Part shown: positions 1 through 8,361 of the stretch, piece by piece
Position numbering within the stretch: the stretch's first letter is position 1
How the letters are laid out: every line of letters starts with the position of its first letter
Assembly: GCA_937877125.1 (NCBI GenBank)
Contig: CALEFQ010000041.1
Span: 1-13,155 of the forward strand
Source: an uncultured bacterium
Lineage (GTDB): Bacteria > Patescibacteriota > CALEFQ01
DNA: 13,155 bases
Direction: 5' to 3'
Translations under genes and position numbers: made by a program
Notes under the pieces: generated by a model
The model's database searches: none
What the model was told of the DNA's origin: nothing
The model's input: only the letters and a program-made list of their open reading frames with translations

Positions 1-3000
1 CGTCAAATAAATAACCGTTGTAAAACCCATAAATGGGAACTGCTGCAGCCACGCTCGAAGGACCGGTCAACTGCCAGCCCCGGTCAAATGATTCCTGGAG
101 CGCAACCAGCTTCACTCCGGCCGGAACTGACAAATGGTAGGAATCGCGGGACGCATCAAAAGAACTAGGCAGACTGGGATTAAACGCCAAGTCTTTTTGG
201 CGTTGCCCAAATGATTCCGGCCAAGCGGTAGCATTATAAAACCCGGTGGCCAGCCGATCTACGTCTTGGCCCAATAGTAATTTGGCGCGATCGACCCGCC
301 AAGTCGAATCTGCCCCCGTTGGAGTATTTTCATACTTTATCTTCAGGTATTTAGTATCCTTTTTGGTTTTAAAACGCCGGTAATAAATATCGGGGCTGTA
401 ATCACCATTAATCCTCTCAAACAAACCGTGGCTGGCCGTGGCTTTTTGGCGCGATTCCGAAAATTCGTATATTTTTGCGGAGAAGCTAGCCACTTGCCGC
501 GCGGACATCTCGGCGACTAGCGCATATTCGGTCCCGGGCTTTACTTCAATAAAATCTCCCGATCCGGAATCTTGATCTGCTCCAGGCAAATCACGACCGG
601 AAATTTCCGGGAAACTCAAGTGAACTGAACCGCTTAATCCCGAATTTTCAAATTTATCTTCTCGAGTCTCCATTTTTCTCGAGGCATTATTGACCGTGAC
701 CTTTGGCGCTATCGACCGGCTGTCAGCTCCGCGGTAATCAACCGACAGCCGGAAATCTTTGTCGGTCAAATTAAAATCCAAGCCGGCTATAAGATCCTGG
801 GGCAGTAAGTGACGGCTGGTGCCATAAGGGATTTTAGACAGTAAAGCCGCCGATTTTTCAATGGCCTGATTCTGATCAACTAAATCAACAAATTTGATCT
901 CGGTTACCGCGTTAAAGCCTGACCAGTTTATTAATTCAACGAATGATTGGTCAAAATCCTCCGCCAAAGAACCGACTTTTTGCCACTGGAAAGTGTTATC
1001 TGGGCCGGCGGTACTCGCCCGTCCTAGTTCTATTTTCCCCGAACGCAATTTAATCTCGCCACCGCTCCAATTACGAAAAACTCGCGCATAAACATCAACT
1101 CCAGATAAAGGTCGAGGCAAATCAATCCGGATGATCTGATTACCGGATTTATCAGGCTCATTCGCAAATATCATCCCCCGACCTGAATCAAAATCCCAGT
1201 TAAACATACCGCGTTTCTCTATCTCGTTGTGCCATTCGCCATGCAATGGATCGGTGACAGAAGCTTTTACCCATGATTTATCGGGGTCGCCCTGATTGGT
1301 AAATTCGGCCGGATAAATTATCGGAGACTCTTGATCAACCTTGAAGGACAGGCTGTCGGAAGCAACGTTGTGAAACATAATCAGGTCGCTGTCGCGAACA
1401 ATCCGCTCAACCAAATCGGCGCGGTCTAATTGGTCCAAAAACACATAGCCACAACGGTCCGCCCCGGTTTCCGCCTGACTTAGCAGTGAAGGCAAAACAT
1501 CAAGACCGCCCATAATACTGATCAGGCAGTCTTTGGCCTGGACTTGTGGCAGAAAATAATTAGTCTTGTAGACATCGAGAATATCTCCGGAAAAAATTTT
1601 TTTCTGACCCGAATCAGCCGACAAAGCCTGGCTGATTACCGGCGCTGTAACTTCGGCCGAATCAGGCAAATCCTTTCGGACAACCGTATACTTGGCGCCC
1701 AATAAATAATTATACCGCGACAAATACTTCCAATCAGTCTCGAAATATCCCAGAATCATCCTAGCCTCATCACTTTGGGGCGAAAAACTGGGCCGAACCG
1801 ACGAGCTGTTAACAAAATTGTCTATCTTTTTTCCCGGCAACCAGGTCAGACCCTGAGCGTTTTTCTGCATCGGGTACCAGGCCACCCGCCCCGATAAATC
1901 AGAATCACCATTAATAATATTGAAAACCTGTCGATAATCTTCGGGCAACGGTGCCGGGACGTATTTACCTCCTAATCCCGCCTTAATCTCTGGCAAGCAA
2001 AACATAGCAATCACTAGTCCGCCGGTGAAAATTGTCAGTGCTAACGGCGCGAACGACCGCCCCCTCTCCGGTCGACGCTTCAAGATCGCCAGGCAAATCG
2101 AAGCGGAGGCCGCGATAAAACCAAAACCATAGGCCAAGGGTAGGATTGATAAGATCCGGGTCGGATCACGCCCCAGCCAGCCAATCGACAGACCGTTGAA
2201 AATTCTGAAAAACAAATCAGGCCAATAAAGAAAGAAGACGACGCCCAGCGAGCCCAGCAGAAAAACCAGGAAGAAAAACAAGCCGCCACCGCGGCGTCGC
2301 GACGAGCTAGCTAGACTCAGAAGCAGTCCGACCAGACAATAAAACCCAAAAACCAAGCCGGGCCAGTTAATACCGCCATCGCTGGTTTGCAGGGAAAACG
2401 GCAGCCAGATATTGACATCGGACTGCGCCGCTAAAACATCGGCGGCCCGCCAAAAATAATTTGGCGTCGGCAGCGACTGATCATTCTGCCAGCTCTGAAG
2501 AATCGGAAACAGCCAATAGGAGCTAGCCAATATAATCAGCAGCGCCAAAACAGAACTGCGCCACAAGATTTTTAAAACTGCCGACCATTGCTTACCAACC
2601 AGGAAGAATCCCAGCTGGACGCCGACCGCAATCAGTAAAATTAGCGACAGATAAAACCAAAAATGGGGCGAGGTAATGAAAACTGCCGAAATGGCCGCCG
2701 TTAAAACGGCCCAGAGCAAGAATTTTGACCGCGGGCAGTCCCAACCTCGAAAAACCGACCAGATAATAAGGGGCAGGACGGCATAACTCAACCAGTGGAA
2801 ATAATGGCCGACCAGGCCCAGACTCCAAGGGTTCAAGGCATACCAGACGGCTCCCAGCGCGACCAGAATCCAAGGCAAGATTTTCTTGCCGGAAACCAAT
2901 TGAGGCCAAGCCCGAGCCAGGCAATAGCGAAAAAGCGCCAGTGAACCGATCAGGGCCACGATCACCGGGATCACGAACATTGATTTCTGGAAGATTTCGA

Positions 3001-3601
3001 TTGACCACTGCCCAGACCGGGAAATAAAAGACAGGATCAGAAAAAATAAATAATCATTTATGAAAGTGATCTGAGGGAAACTACCCGCCCCAGACCAAAG
3101 AGACAAAAATCTTTCCGGCACCAGGGCGGAAATATCGACCGGCATATTGAAATCGCCATCCAATATTACCCCCCGCCCGATTAAAATCGCCCGCAAGACC
3201 AGCAGGGCGACGACCGCCAAAACACCGACCAGGAATAATCGAATGTTAATTTGCCGCCAGTCTATTTTTATCGGCAGCCAATCAAGACGGCTCAAAAAAC
3301 GATCCCGGCACCCCAGAACTAAACCCGCCCCCAAAATCAAAAGAAAAATTTCGGCGCCGCATAAAGCCCCGGGACGGTCGCCCAGAACCAGGAACAAGAC
3401 CGCCGCCAGCCCGGTCACGAAAGAAAAACGCCACCACGGCAAACCGGAAGGCAAAAACAAAATAGCATTAATGACAACCAAGATCGCCGCCAGAAAATAC
3501 GACGACAGGCTAGAAAAAAACATCAAACCAAACAGAACGCTATTGACAATAACAGCGAAACTCCAAATTTGTTTATAATTTTTTTGACCTAACCAAGCCA
3601 T
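1..3601 (-). CDS. Large GT-C/YfhO-like membrane protein (partial, C-terminus cut by window edge)
   Basis: I translated the minus strand by hand from ATG at 3601 to the left edge: 1200 codons without a stop. Residues 1 to about 537 form roughly a dozen hydrophobic membrane segments. Residues from about 538 onward are polar and probably extracytoplasmic, with beta-rich stretches (about 740-900 and 930-1120) resembling carbohydrate-binding sandwiches. The first large loop carries DGDFNMPVD (148-156), placed like the catalytic acidic residues of GT-C transferases. GWLGRDPTR lies at 474-482, and LLGAKYTVV at 633-641 resembles the YfhO pattern. The start overlaps the upstream gene by 29 nt and lacks a Shine-Dalgarno sequence; the next ATG, about 26 codons in, is a less likely alternative. 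The end matches the C-terminal motif of the neighbouring 905-residue protein, so perhaps only about 40 residues are missing. A surface glycosyltransferase role is inferred; the acceptor and sugar are unknown. Confidence 0.85.
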   Translation of the reverse strand, partial: MAWLGQKNYKQIWSFAVIVNSVLFGLMFFSSLSSYFLAAILVVINAILFLPSGLPWWRFSFVTGLAAVLFLVLGDRPGALCGAEIFLLILGAGLVLGCRDRFLSRLDWLPIKIDWRQINIRLFLVGVLAVVALLVLRAILIGRGVILDGDFNMPVDISALVPERFLSLWSGAGSFPQITFINDYLFFLILSFISRSGQWSIEIFQKSMFVIPVIVALIGSLALFRYCLARAWPQLVSGKKILPWILVALGAVWYALNPWSLGLVGHYFHWLSYAVLPLIIWSVFRGWDCPRSKFLLWAVLTAAISAVFITSPHFWFYLSLILLIAVGVQLGFFLVGKQWSAVLKILWRSSVLALLIILASSYWLFPILQSWQNDQSLPTPNYFWRAADVLAAQSDVNIWLPFSLQTSDGGINWPGLVFGFYCLVGLLLSLASSSRRRGGGLFFFLVFLLGSLGVVFFLYWPDLFFRIFNGLSIGWLGRDPTRILSILPLAYGFGFIAASASICLAILKRRPERGRSFAPLALTIFTGGLVIAMFCLPEIKAGLGGKYVPAPLPEDYRQVFNIINGDSDLSGRVAWYPMQKNAQGLTWLPGKKIDNFVNSSSVRPSFSPQSDEARMILGYFETDWKYLSRYNYLLGAKYTVVRKDLPDSAEVTAPVISQALSADSGQKKIFSGDILDVYKTNYFLPQVQAKDCLISIMGGLDVLPSLLSQAETGADRCGYVFLDQLDRADLVERIVRDSDLIMFHNVASDSLSFKVDQESPIIYPAEFTNQGDPDKSWVKASVTDPLHGEWHNEIEKRGMFNWDFDSGRGMIFANEPDKSGNQIIRIDLPRPLSGVDVYARVFRNWSGGEIKLRSGKIELGRASTAGPDNTFQWQKVGSLAEDFDQSFVELINWSGFNAVTEIKFVDLVDQNQAIEKSAALLSKIPYGTSRHLLPQDLIAGLDFNLTDKDFRLSVDYRGADSRSIAPKVTVNNASRKMETREDKFENSGLSGSVHLSFPEISGRDLPGADQDSGSGDFIEVKPGTEYALVAEMSARQVASFSAKIYEFSESRQKATASHGLFERINGDYSPDIYYRRFKTKKDTKYLKIKYENTPTGADSTWRVDRAKLLLGQDVDRLATGFYNATAWPESFGQRQKDLAFNPSLPSSFDASRDSYHLSVPAGVKLVALQESFDRGWQLTGPSSVAAAVPIYGFYNGYLFD

Positions 3602-6290
3602 AAATTATCGCGAATAATGATATTGCCAAGGAAATTATAATGGCACCCCGGAAATAATCCTGAAGCGAGTATTTCAAAGTTAGATCGTAATCCCCGGTCC
3701 GATCTAAATACCAACCGTTGGCATAGCCGTCAAGTTCCAGGTGTGGCACCGGCGGTTGATCAGCCCCAACTCCGTCAATCGATATTTTCCAAAAGGGATT
3801 GTAGGCCTGTGCTAGTTTCAATAAAAACGGCCGGGAGGCTTGCCTGACGGAAACCTTGATTTCCGTCGGTGAAACTTGATTGAAAGTCACGGTCGGGTTA
3901 GTTTCCGACTCCGGGCCAGAAAAAAGAGGATCGGGCTGGACTGTAAAATCCAGGCCGGAAATGATAAAACCAGAATCAACATTATTCGGCGTGATCGAAA
4001 TGGCATGCTCACCCGCCGGCAGGTATTTTTCCGTCACCAACCGACGACTGCCGAATGACTTAGATAAATCATGCGCCGGCACGGATAGAGAGACGCCATC
4101 GATTGATATATCCAGCTCCTGGTCAGGCGAAGCCTTTTGATCATCCGCGGCCGACTGGTAAGCGTTAAGATATACTTTATACTGGGCGGTTTTTGGCAAA
4201 ACTACCTGGGCATCTAGGCTCGATGCCGCTACAGCTTTTCCCCGCTTCAAACCTTCGGCTTGGTTTTCCCAACCAGCCAAGGCTTGCCCGTAAAACTGCG
4301 AAACGGCCTCCCATCGGACTGTTCCGATCTCGCGACTGATAGCCAGCGTAGCCAAGCGCTCTTCTGACAATTCCGCTTCTTTGATGAAAGCGGAATTAAT
4401 TGGCGCCGGCCGCTCTAGCAATTCCGCGGCAACCGAAATTTCGGCCGCCTGATCATCAACTGAATAAATCTGATCCGCTGCCGAAACTAAAGGAGTTGAG
4501 CTAACTACCGTCAATCGGCAAAGATAGATCGGGCCAAAATCTTCGCGATCACCCGAGCAGATTTCGCCAATCTTTATCTGGCGATCCCAGGCCGCCCGCA
4601 CCGGCGCGGGAATTTCAATATCACCGCGCCAACTTACCTGGTTAATACCTAAATAGCCCAAGGCGCTGACGGATTCGCTACCCAGATCAGAGCTTAAAAT
4701 CGTCTGTAAATTTTTCTCCCAGGACAGGGAACCAGAAATATAAGACTGGGTGGCCGCCCGCACGATAGGCCGGTAAACCATCCCCACTAGCGGATCAAGC
4801 CCGTGATACCCCCAGCCAAAATCGCTCTGATAACTTTCCTGCGCAGGCAACAACAAATTACGGCCGTCCTGATTAGAATTTACCGCGTCCGCGTAATCCC
4901 GGAGGAAATCTGGCAATTCCACAAAATTCGAAACCGTCCGATTACCTATCTTTTGGGAATTGGCCCGTCCGGACCAAAGGGGGTAAGCAGTCACCGCCAG
5001 AGCCAACAAAATGAACCCCAATACGGCGAATCGAACAGCCACACCCCAAAATCTTCGTCGCTCAAATATGGATCGAATTTTTTCAAACAAATATTCTAAA
5101 CCAAAGGGAATCATCACGGCAAAGACTAGTGACAAAACCGCCACAAAACGCACTGGCTCCCGAAACAGCCAGCCTAGCGGCATAAAATTCAAAACGAACT
5201 GATTAAAATTTCCGAACGGCTCATTTTGGCCGTTAGCGATAATCGCCGCGCCGACCAAAACCAAGAGCAATACCCAAAAAATGCGTTGTCGGCGCACCCT
5301 GGAGTTGAAAAAAGACAGCAGGACTAGAATGAAAGGCACGAAAATCAGAAAGGACAAAAGCCCGTTCTGAAAATAAGACCAATAAGCAACATTTCGTTCA
5401 TCCCAGGCCCAGCTAGTTTGCAGCCAAAAAATGTTTAACAAATCAGCATTACGCGAAGTCCAATCCCAACTGGCCAAATCAGTCGTGGCTTGCAGGTTGC
5501 CCGGATTCAAATTCAAGAAAAGAAAAACATTTATATTGGCAAAAATCCACCACAAATTACAGCCGATAAAAACCGGCACGGCCAACAATATTCTTTTTAG
5601 GACCGCCCACCAAGCCAGCCGCGGTAAAACAAAAAAGAAATAGGCGGCGCCGAACACCGTCAGGAACAAAATCACAAAAACCAACGTGGGCGGATTGACG
5701 GAAAGTGGTCCCAATAGATTCCCCGCCAAAATAAAAATGACCGCCGGCCAGGGACCGCGCCGCGGCTGCAGTAAATTAATCAACAGGGCCAACAACAGCG
5801 GCAAAACAAATAACAGCCAATACCCGTAAAACGAGCTGGAAGAGAAAAATAACGAAGCATTGAGAATGTAAAACACCGAACCGATCAGGCGCCAATACGG
5901 ATGCAAATGCGGGACCAACCTCGATAACAAGTAATACAGAGCCAGCGCACACGCCAGGTTGAGCAATCCGACCAAGATCAGGGCGCGCCAATGATCGGTC
6001 AGCCCGAATAGCTGCAACATCGCCTGGAGTAAAAAATGAATTCCGGCCGCCGGGGCTGAGTCCGGTCCCCCAATCCCGCTGGCCAATAACTCGTTGGTAT
6101 TCCATAGATAGGGCACGTAAGCTAGCCATTTCAACGGGTTGACCAAGGGAATAATATCGCCGCCACCAATCACGAATTTTCCCGCAGGCCATAAATATGC
6201 AGGATAAAAGCTCACCACAAACAGGACGGCCAGGGAAATCCTCGAAGCTAACTGTCTCGATCCGATTTTCCATAATCGAAATATATTCAT
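3573..6290 (-). CDS. GT-C-like membrane protein, AftD/YfhO-type (probable surface glycosyltransferase)
   Basis: This 905-residue protein has about 11-12 membrane segments up to residue 438, a large extracytoplasmic part (about 440-875) and a final membrane helix (about 880-898) followed by a short basic tail. The first external loop contains GGGD (42-45), a position where GT-C enzymes carry a catalytic Asp. GWLFREPVR lies at 373-381. Residues about 690-800 look like a carbohydrate-binding beta-sandwich, and 826-863 contain the AYNPFW and YANGWYLD motifs. This architecture resembles the actinobacterial arabinofuranosyltransferase AftD and the YfhO family, which use lipid-phosphate sugars outside the membrane. 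The link is by architecture only. The ATG overlaps the stop of the upstream GT2 gene as ATGA, which suggests translational coupling. It could instead be a non-catalytic glycan-binding or transport factor. Confidence 0.9.
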   Translation of the reverse strand: MNIFRLWKIGSRQLASRISLAVLFVVSFYPAYLWPAGKFVIGGGDIIPLVNPLKWLAYVPYLWNTNELLASGIGGPDSAPAAGIHFLLQAMLQLFGLTDHWRALILVGLLNLACALALYYLLSRLVPHLHPYWRLIGSVFYILNASLFFSSSSFYGYWLLFVLPLLLALLINLLQPRRGPWPAVIFILAGNLLGPLSVNPPTLVFVILFLTVFGAAYFFFVLPRLAWWAVLKRILLAVPVFIGCNLWWIFANINVFLFLNLNPGNLQATTDLASWDWTSRNADLLNIFWLQTSWAWDERNVAYWSYFQNGLLSFLIFVPFILVLLSFFNSRVRRQRIFWVLLLVLVGAAIIANGQNEPFGNFNQFVLNFMPLGWLFREPVRFVAVLSLVFAVMIPFGLEYLFEKIRSIFERRRFWGVAVRFAVLGFILLALAVTAYPLWSGRANSQKIGNRTVSNFVELPDFLRDYADAVNSNQDGRNLLLPAQESYQSDFGWGYHGLDPLVGMVYRPIVRAATQSYISGSLSWEKNLQTILSSDLGSESVSALGYLGINQVSWRGDIEIPAPVRAAWDRQIKIGEICSGDREDFGPIYLCRLTVVSSTPLVSAADQIYSVDDQAAEISVAAELLERPAPINSAFIKEAELSEERLATLAISREIGTVRWEAVSQFYGQALAGWENQAEGLKRGKAVAASSLDAQVVLPKTAQYKVYLNAYQSAADDQKASPDQELDISIDGVSLSVPAHDLSKSFGSRRLVTEKYLPAGEHAISITPNNVDSGFIISGLDFTVQPDPLFSGPESETNPTVTFNQVSPTEIKVSVRQASRPFLLKLAQAYNPFWKISIDGVGADQPPVPHLELDGYANGWYLDRTGDYDLTLKYSLQDYFRGAIIISLAISLFAIIYGLVRSKKL

Positions 6291-7297
6291 GAAGATTTTA
6301 GGCGCGGCCGGCCGACTTGCCTTAGGCGCTGTAATTTTGAATTACGCCAAACCATATATTTCATTAAATCGCGGTCATTAATCTGGCGCAGCTGCGCCAC
6401 CTTTTGCCGCCAAGCGAGAATACTACGGCGCTGCCGCCAATTCCAGGCCCAGGAACGAGGGTAAACCGCCGCTGCCGCCCAACCTAGCAGGATTAGGGAA
6501 CCAAGACATTCTCCCGCCTGCCAAAAAAAGTAAAGGGGCATTAGCCATAGGCGAGTTGAAAATTTATAGTGAATAAGTAAGTTGCGTAAGATATTTTTTT
6601 CGGTATAGAAACGACGCTTGGCGCTAGTAATATATTCAGTGGTTCGGGCCGCGCCGCCGGAGAGGATTCCCCCACTCCAGTGATAGACCTTGGCTTCAGG
6701 CACCGGAAGGATCTGATGGCCGGCTAAGCGCGCCCGCCAAGACAATCCGACATCCTCGCTGGTGAAAAAAGTGTCTTCGTCAAACTGCCCCAATTTCGAA
6801 AAAAGAGTTCGTTCCAGGAACAAGGCGGCCCCGTCGGCATAAAAAAGCGGCACCCCGGGAGTCAACGGAACCGGAAAACCAAATATATCAAGTCCTAGCC
6901 CGCAATTAAGATCCTGGCGGTCATCGTAGGTACGCTGGCGCGGCGCTAAAATTGAATTAGGCGCGGATTGCTCGGCTCGGGCAACCAATAACTCAACTGC
7001 GTCCGGAGCCAGCCAGAGATCGCAATTCAGAAAAAACAAGTATTTCCCCCGCGCCCGTTGCATCGCTAAATTATTGGCTCGCGCAAAACCGGCGTTTTGG
7101 TCGTGCCTGATCAATAAAAATTTATCAAAGGAACTTTCTAACTTCTGGTATTTTAGGGCGGAATCATCCGAAGAATTATTATCAAAAACAATTACTTCTA
7201 ACGGCCGGTAGGTCTGCTTTAAAAGCGAAGACACCAGCCGATCAACGAATCGGCTGGCATTATAATTTAAAATAATTAGGGAAACCAAAGCGGGCAT
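6287..7297 (-). CDS. GT2 glycosyltransferase, rhamnosyltransferase-like (COG1216 type)
   Basis: The protein has 336 residues. The N-terminal GT-A domain shows VSLIILNYNAS (5-15), FDNNSSDD (38-45), NAGFARANN (68-76), and a metal-site motif read as NCD (91-93) where relatives usually have NPD. ADGAALFLER (154-163) and SEDVGLSWRARLAGH (180-194) are the acceptor-side and catalytic-base regions typical of WbbL/RfbF-like enzymes. A hydrophobic C-terminal stretch (about 250-280) probably binds the membrane. It likely adds a sugar from a nucleotide donor to a lipid-linked glycan on the cytoplasmic face; the donor cannot be read from sequence. It starts 8 nt after the preceding gene, behind a T-rich tract with no Shine-Dalgarno sequence, and ends in a 4-nt ATGA overlap with the GT-C-like gene. 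Confidence 0.93.
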   Translation of the reverse strand: MPALVSLIILNYNASRFVDRLVSSLLKQTYRPLEVIVFDNNSSDDSALKYQKLESSFDKFLLIRHDQNAGFARANNLAMQRARGKYLFFLNCDLWLAPDAVELLVARAEQSAPNSILAPRQRTYDDRQDLNCGLGLDIFGFPVPLTPGVPLFYADGAALFLERTLFSKLGQFDEDTFFTSEDVGLSWRARLAGHQILPVPEAKVYHWSGGILSGGAARTTEYITSAKRRFYTEKNILRNLLIHYKFSTRLWLMPLYFFWQAGECLGSLILLGWAAAAVYPRSWAWNWRQRRSILAWRQKVAQLRQINDRDLMKYMVWRNSKLQRLRQVGRPRLKSS

Positions 7298-7305
7298 AAA
7301 AAATA

Positions 7306-8361
7306 TTAATGACTCTGGCGCCAGCCCTCTCGGCTAGCTAGCTCCGTCCGCTTGCGATTTCTGACAAAACCCCAGCCATAGACCCATAAGGTCACCCAGC
7401 ACAAGACCGGATGCCAAAACCAAGCCCAGTCGGGACGGCGAATCAAACCAATCAGCATCTGAATCAAAACCGGAATAAGGGTCACTGTCGACAGGATAAA
7501 TAATAGCTGGCCGTAAGAATTTCGCTGTTCAATAACTGGAACCCTCGTGCCGACTCGCAACGAATGCAAGTAATCCTTTATCCGGCGCCGCTGTTTCCTG
7601 ATATAGCTGGACAAACTATCGCAAAAGACATGGATGATAGACGTATCAACAATAGCCACGGCCGCGCGCGCGTCGGCACGCAAGACTTGCCGGACCAAAT
7701 CAATATCCACGTAGTAATCACCGTGAAAATATTTTTCCACTACCGAACGCCTGATAAAAAAACCGTTGGCGCCAATAGTCGGATAAAGCGGCCCCGGAAA
7801 AGTCACGATTCGGCAATGCGGCTCTCTTTGCTCTTGATGAGGAATCGCAGTCCATTTCCCAGTTATCCCACACCAATGGTCGTAGGTGCCCTGGAACAGC
7901 ACCAGCGGGTCAACCATACCCAGCAAAGCGGCGTAGCGATTCAAACTGCGGTCGGTTCGCCGGTAGCCAAATTTGACCGGCTGGGCGCCAATAACGGCGG
8001 GATAGCGAAAAGTTTCAGCCAGTAATTTAAAATAACGGCGGTCGGCGATGATATTATCAGAATCAATCAGGGCCAAAATCTCGCCCCGCGCTTTTTTTAT
8101 CGCTACCGCCTTGCCGTGCTCGCCGGTTTTCTTCGGATTATTCAAGACCAGCGCCCGGTGCGCAGTCGCGATTTCCCGAGTCCGGTCGCTGGAACCGCCG
8201 TCGGCGACGATAATTTCGACCGCGTCCGAGGGATAATCCTGCGCCGCAATCGCTTTAAGGCAATCATCAAGAATACCAGCCGCATTGTACGTCGGCAGGA
8301 TCACGGAGATTTTCGGCCACCGAGGCAGGGCCGGATTATTTTTCAAGGAGCTTGATGTCAT
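7306..8361 (-). CDS. Membrane-anchored GT2 glycosyltransferase
   Basis: The protein has 351 residues. The GT-A fold is shown by ISVILPTYNA (18-27), VADGGSSDRT (52-61) with donor-binding D54, and DSD at 100-102 as the metal site. Further along are IGANGFFIR (196-204), YVDIDL (217-222) as a candidate catalytic-acid region, and KQRRRIKDY (256-264), which resembles the Q-R-R region of membrane GT2 enzymes. Two membrane segments (about 285-307 and 313-333) follow, the second rich in Trp. The layout resembles ExoA-type succinoglycan transferases. It probably extends a lipid-linked intermediate at the inner membrane face. Its ATG lies inside the end of gmd, with a 26-nt overlap in another frame. No Shine-Dalgarno sequence precedes it, so coupling to gmd translation is likely. 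Sugar specificity is unknown. Confidence 0.92.
   Translation of the reverse strand: MTSSSLKNNPALPRWPKISVILPTYNAAGILDDCLKAIAAQDYPSDAVEIIVADGGSSDRTREIATAHRALVLNNPKKTGEHGKAVAIKKARGEILALIDSDNIIADRRYFKLLAETFRYPAVIGAQPVKFGYRRTDRSLNRYAALLGMVDPLVLFQGTYDHWCGITGKWTAIPHQEQREPHCRIVTFPGPLYPTIGANGFFIRRSVVEKYFHGDYYVDIDLVRQVLRADARAAVAIVDTSIIHVFCDSLSSYIRKQRRRIKDYLHSLRVGTRVPVIEQRNSYGQLLFILSTVTLIPVLIQMLIGLIRRPDWAWFWHPVLCWVTLWVYGWGFVRNRKRTELASREGWRQSH

Noticed and set aside
2592..3008. Minus-strand open frame of 138 codons
   Set aside because: It is a shifted frame of the large membrane protein gene, rich in Gly, Pro and Arg, with no domain. The membrane frame is continuous through it.
3147..3578. Plus-strand open frame of 143 codons rich in Lys and Arg
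   Set aside because: It lies antisense to the 1200-codon membrane protein gene. Its basic, low-complexity composition is what the reverse of a hydrophobic coding sequence gives. It shows no domain or start signal.
5776..6273. Minus-strand open frame of 165 codons
   Set aside because: It is an out-of-frame shadow of the 905-residue GT-C-like gene, which is unbroken and has clear membrane segments and motifs here.
6287..6289. Recoded TGA (glycine), as in some Patescibacteria (SR1/Gracilibacteria)
   Set aside because: TGA ends the GT2 gene at the expected family length within an ATGA overlap, and no in-frame TGA occurs in the long genes, so the standard bacterial code fits.
7564..8025. Plus-strand open frame of 153 codons
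   Set aside because: It is antisense to the membrane-anchored GT2 gene, whose motifs cover the region; there is no promoter or recognisable domain.
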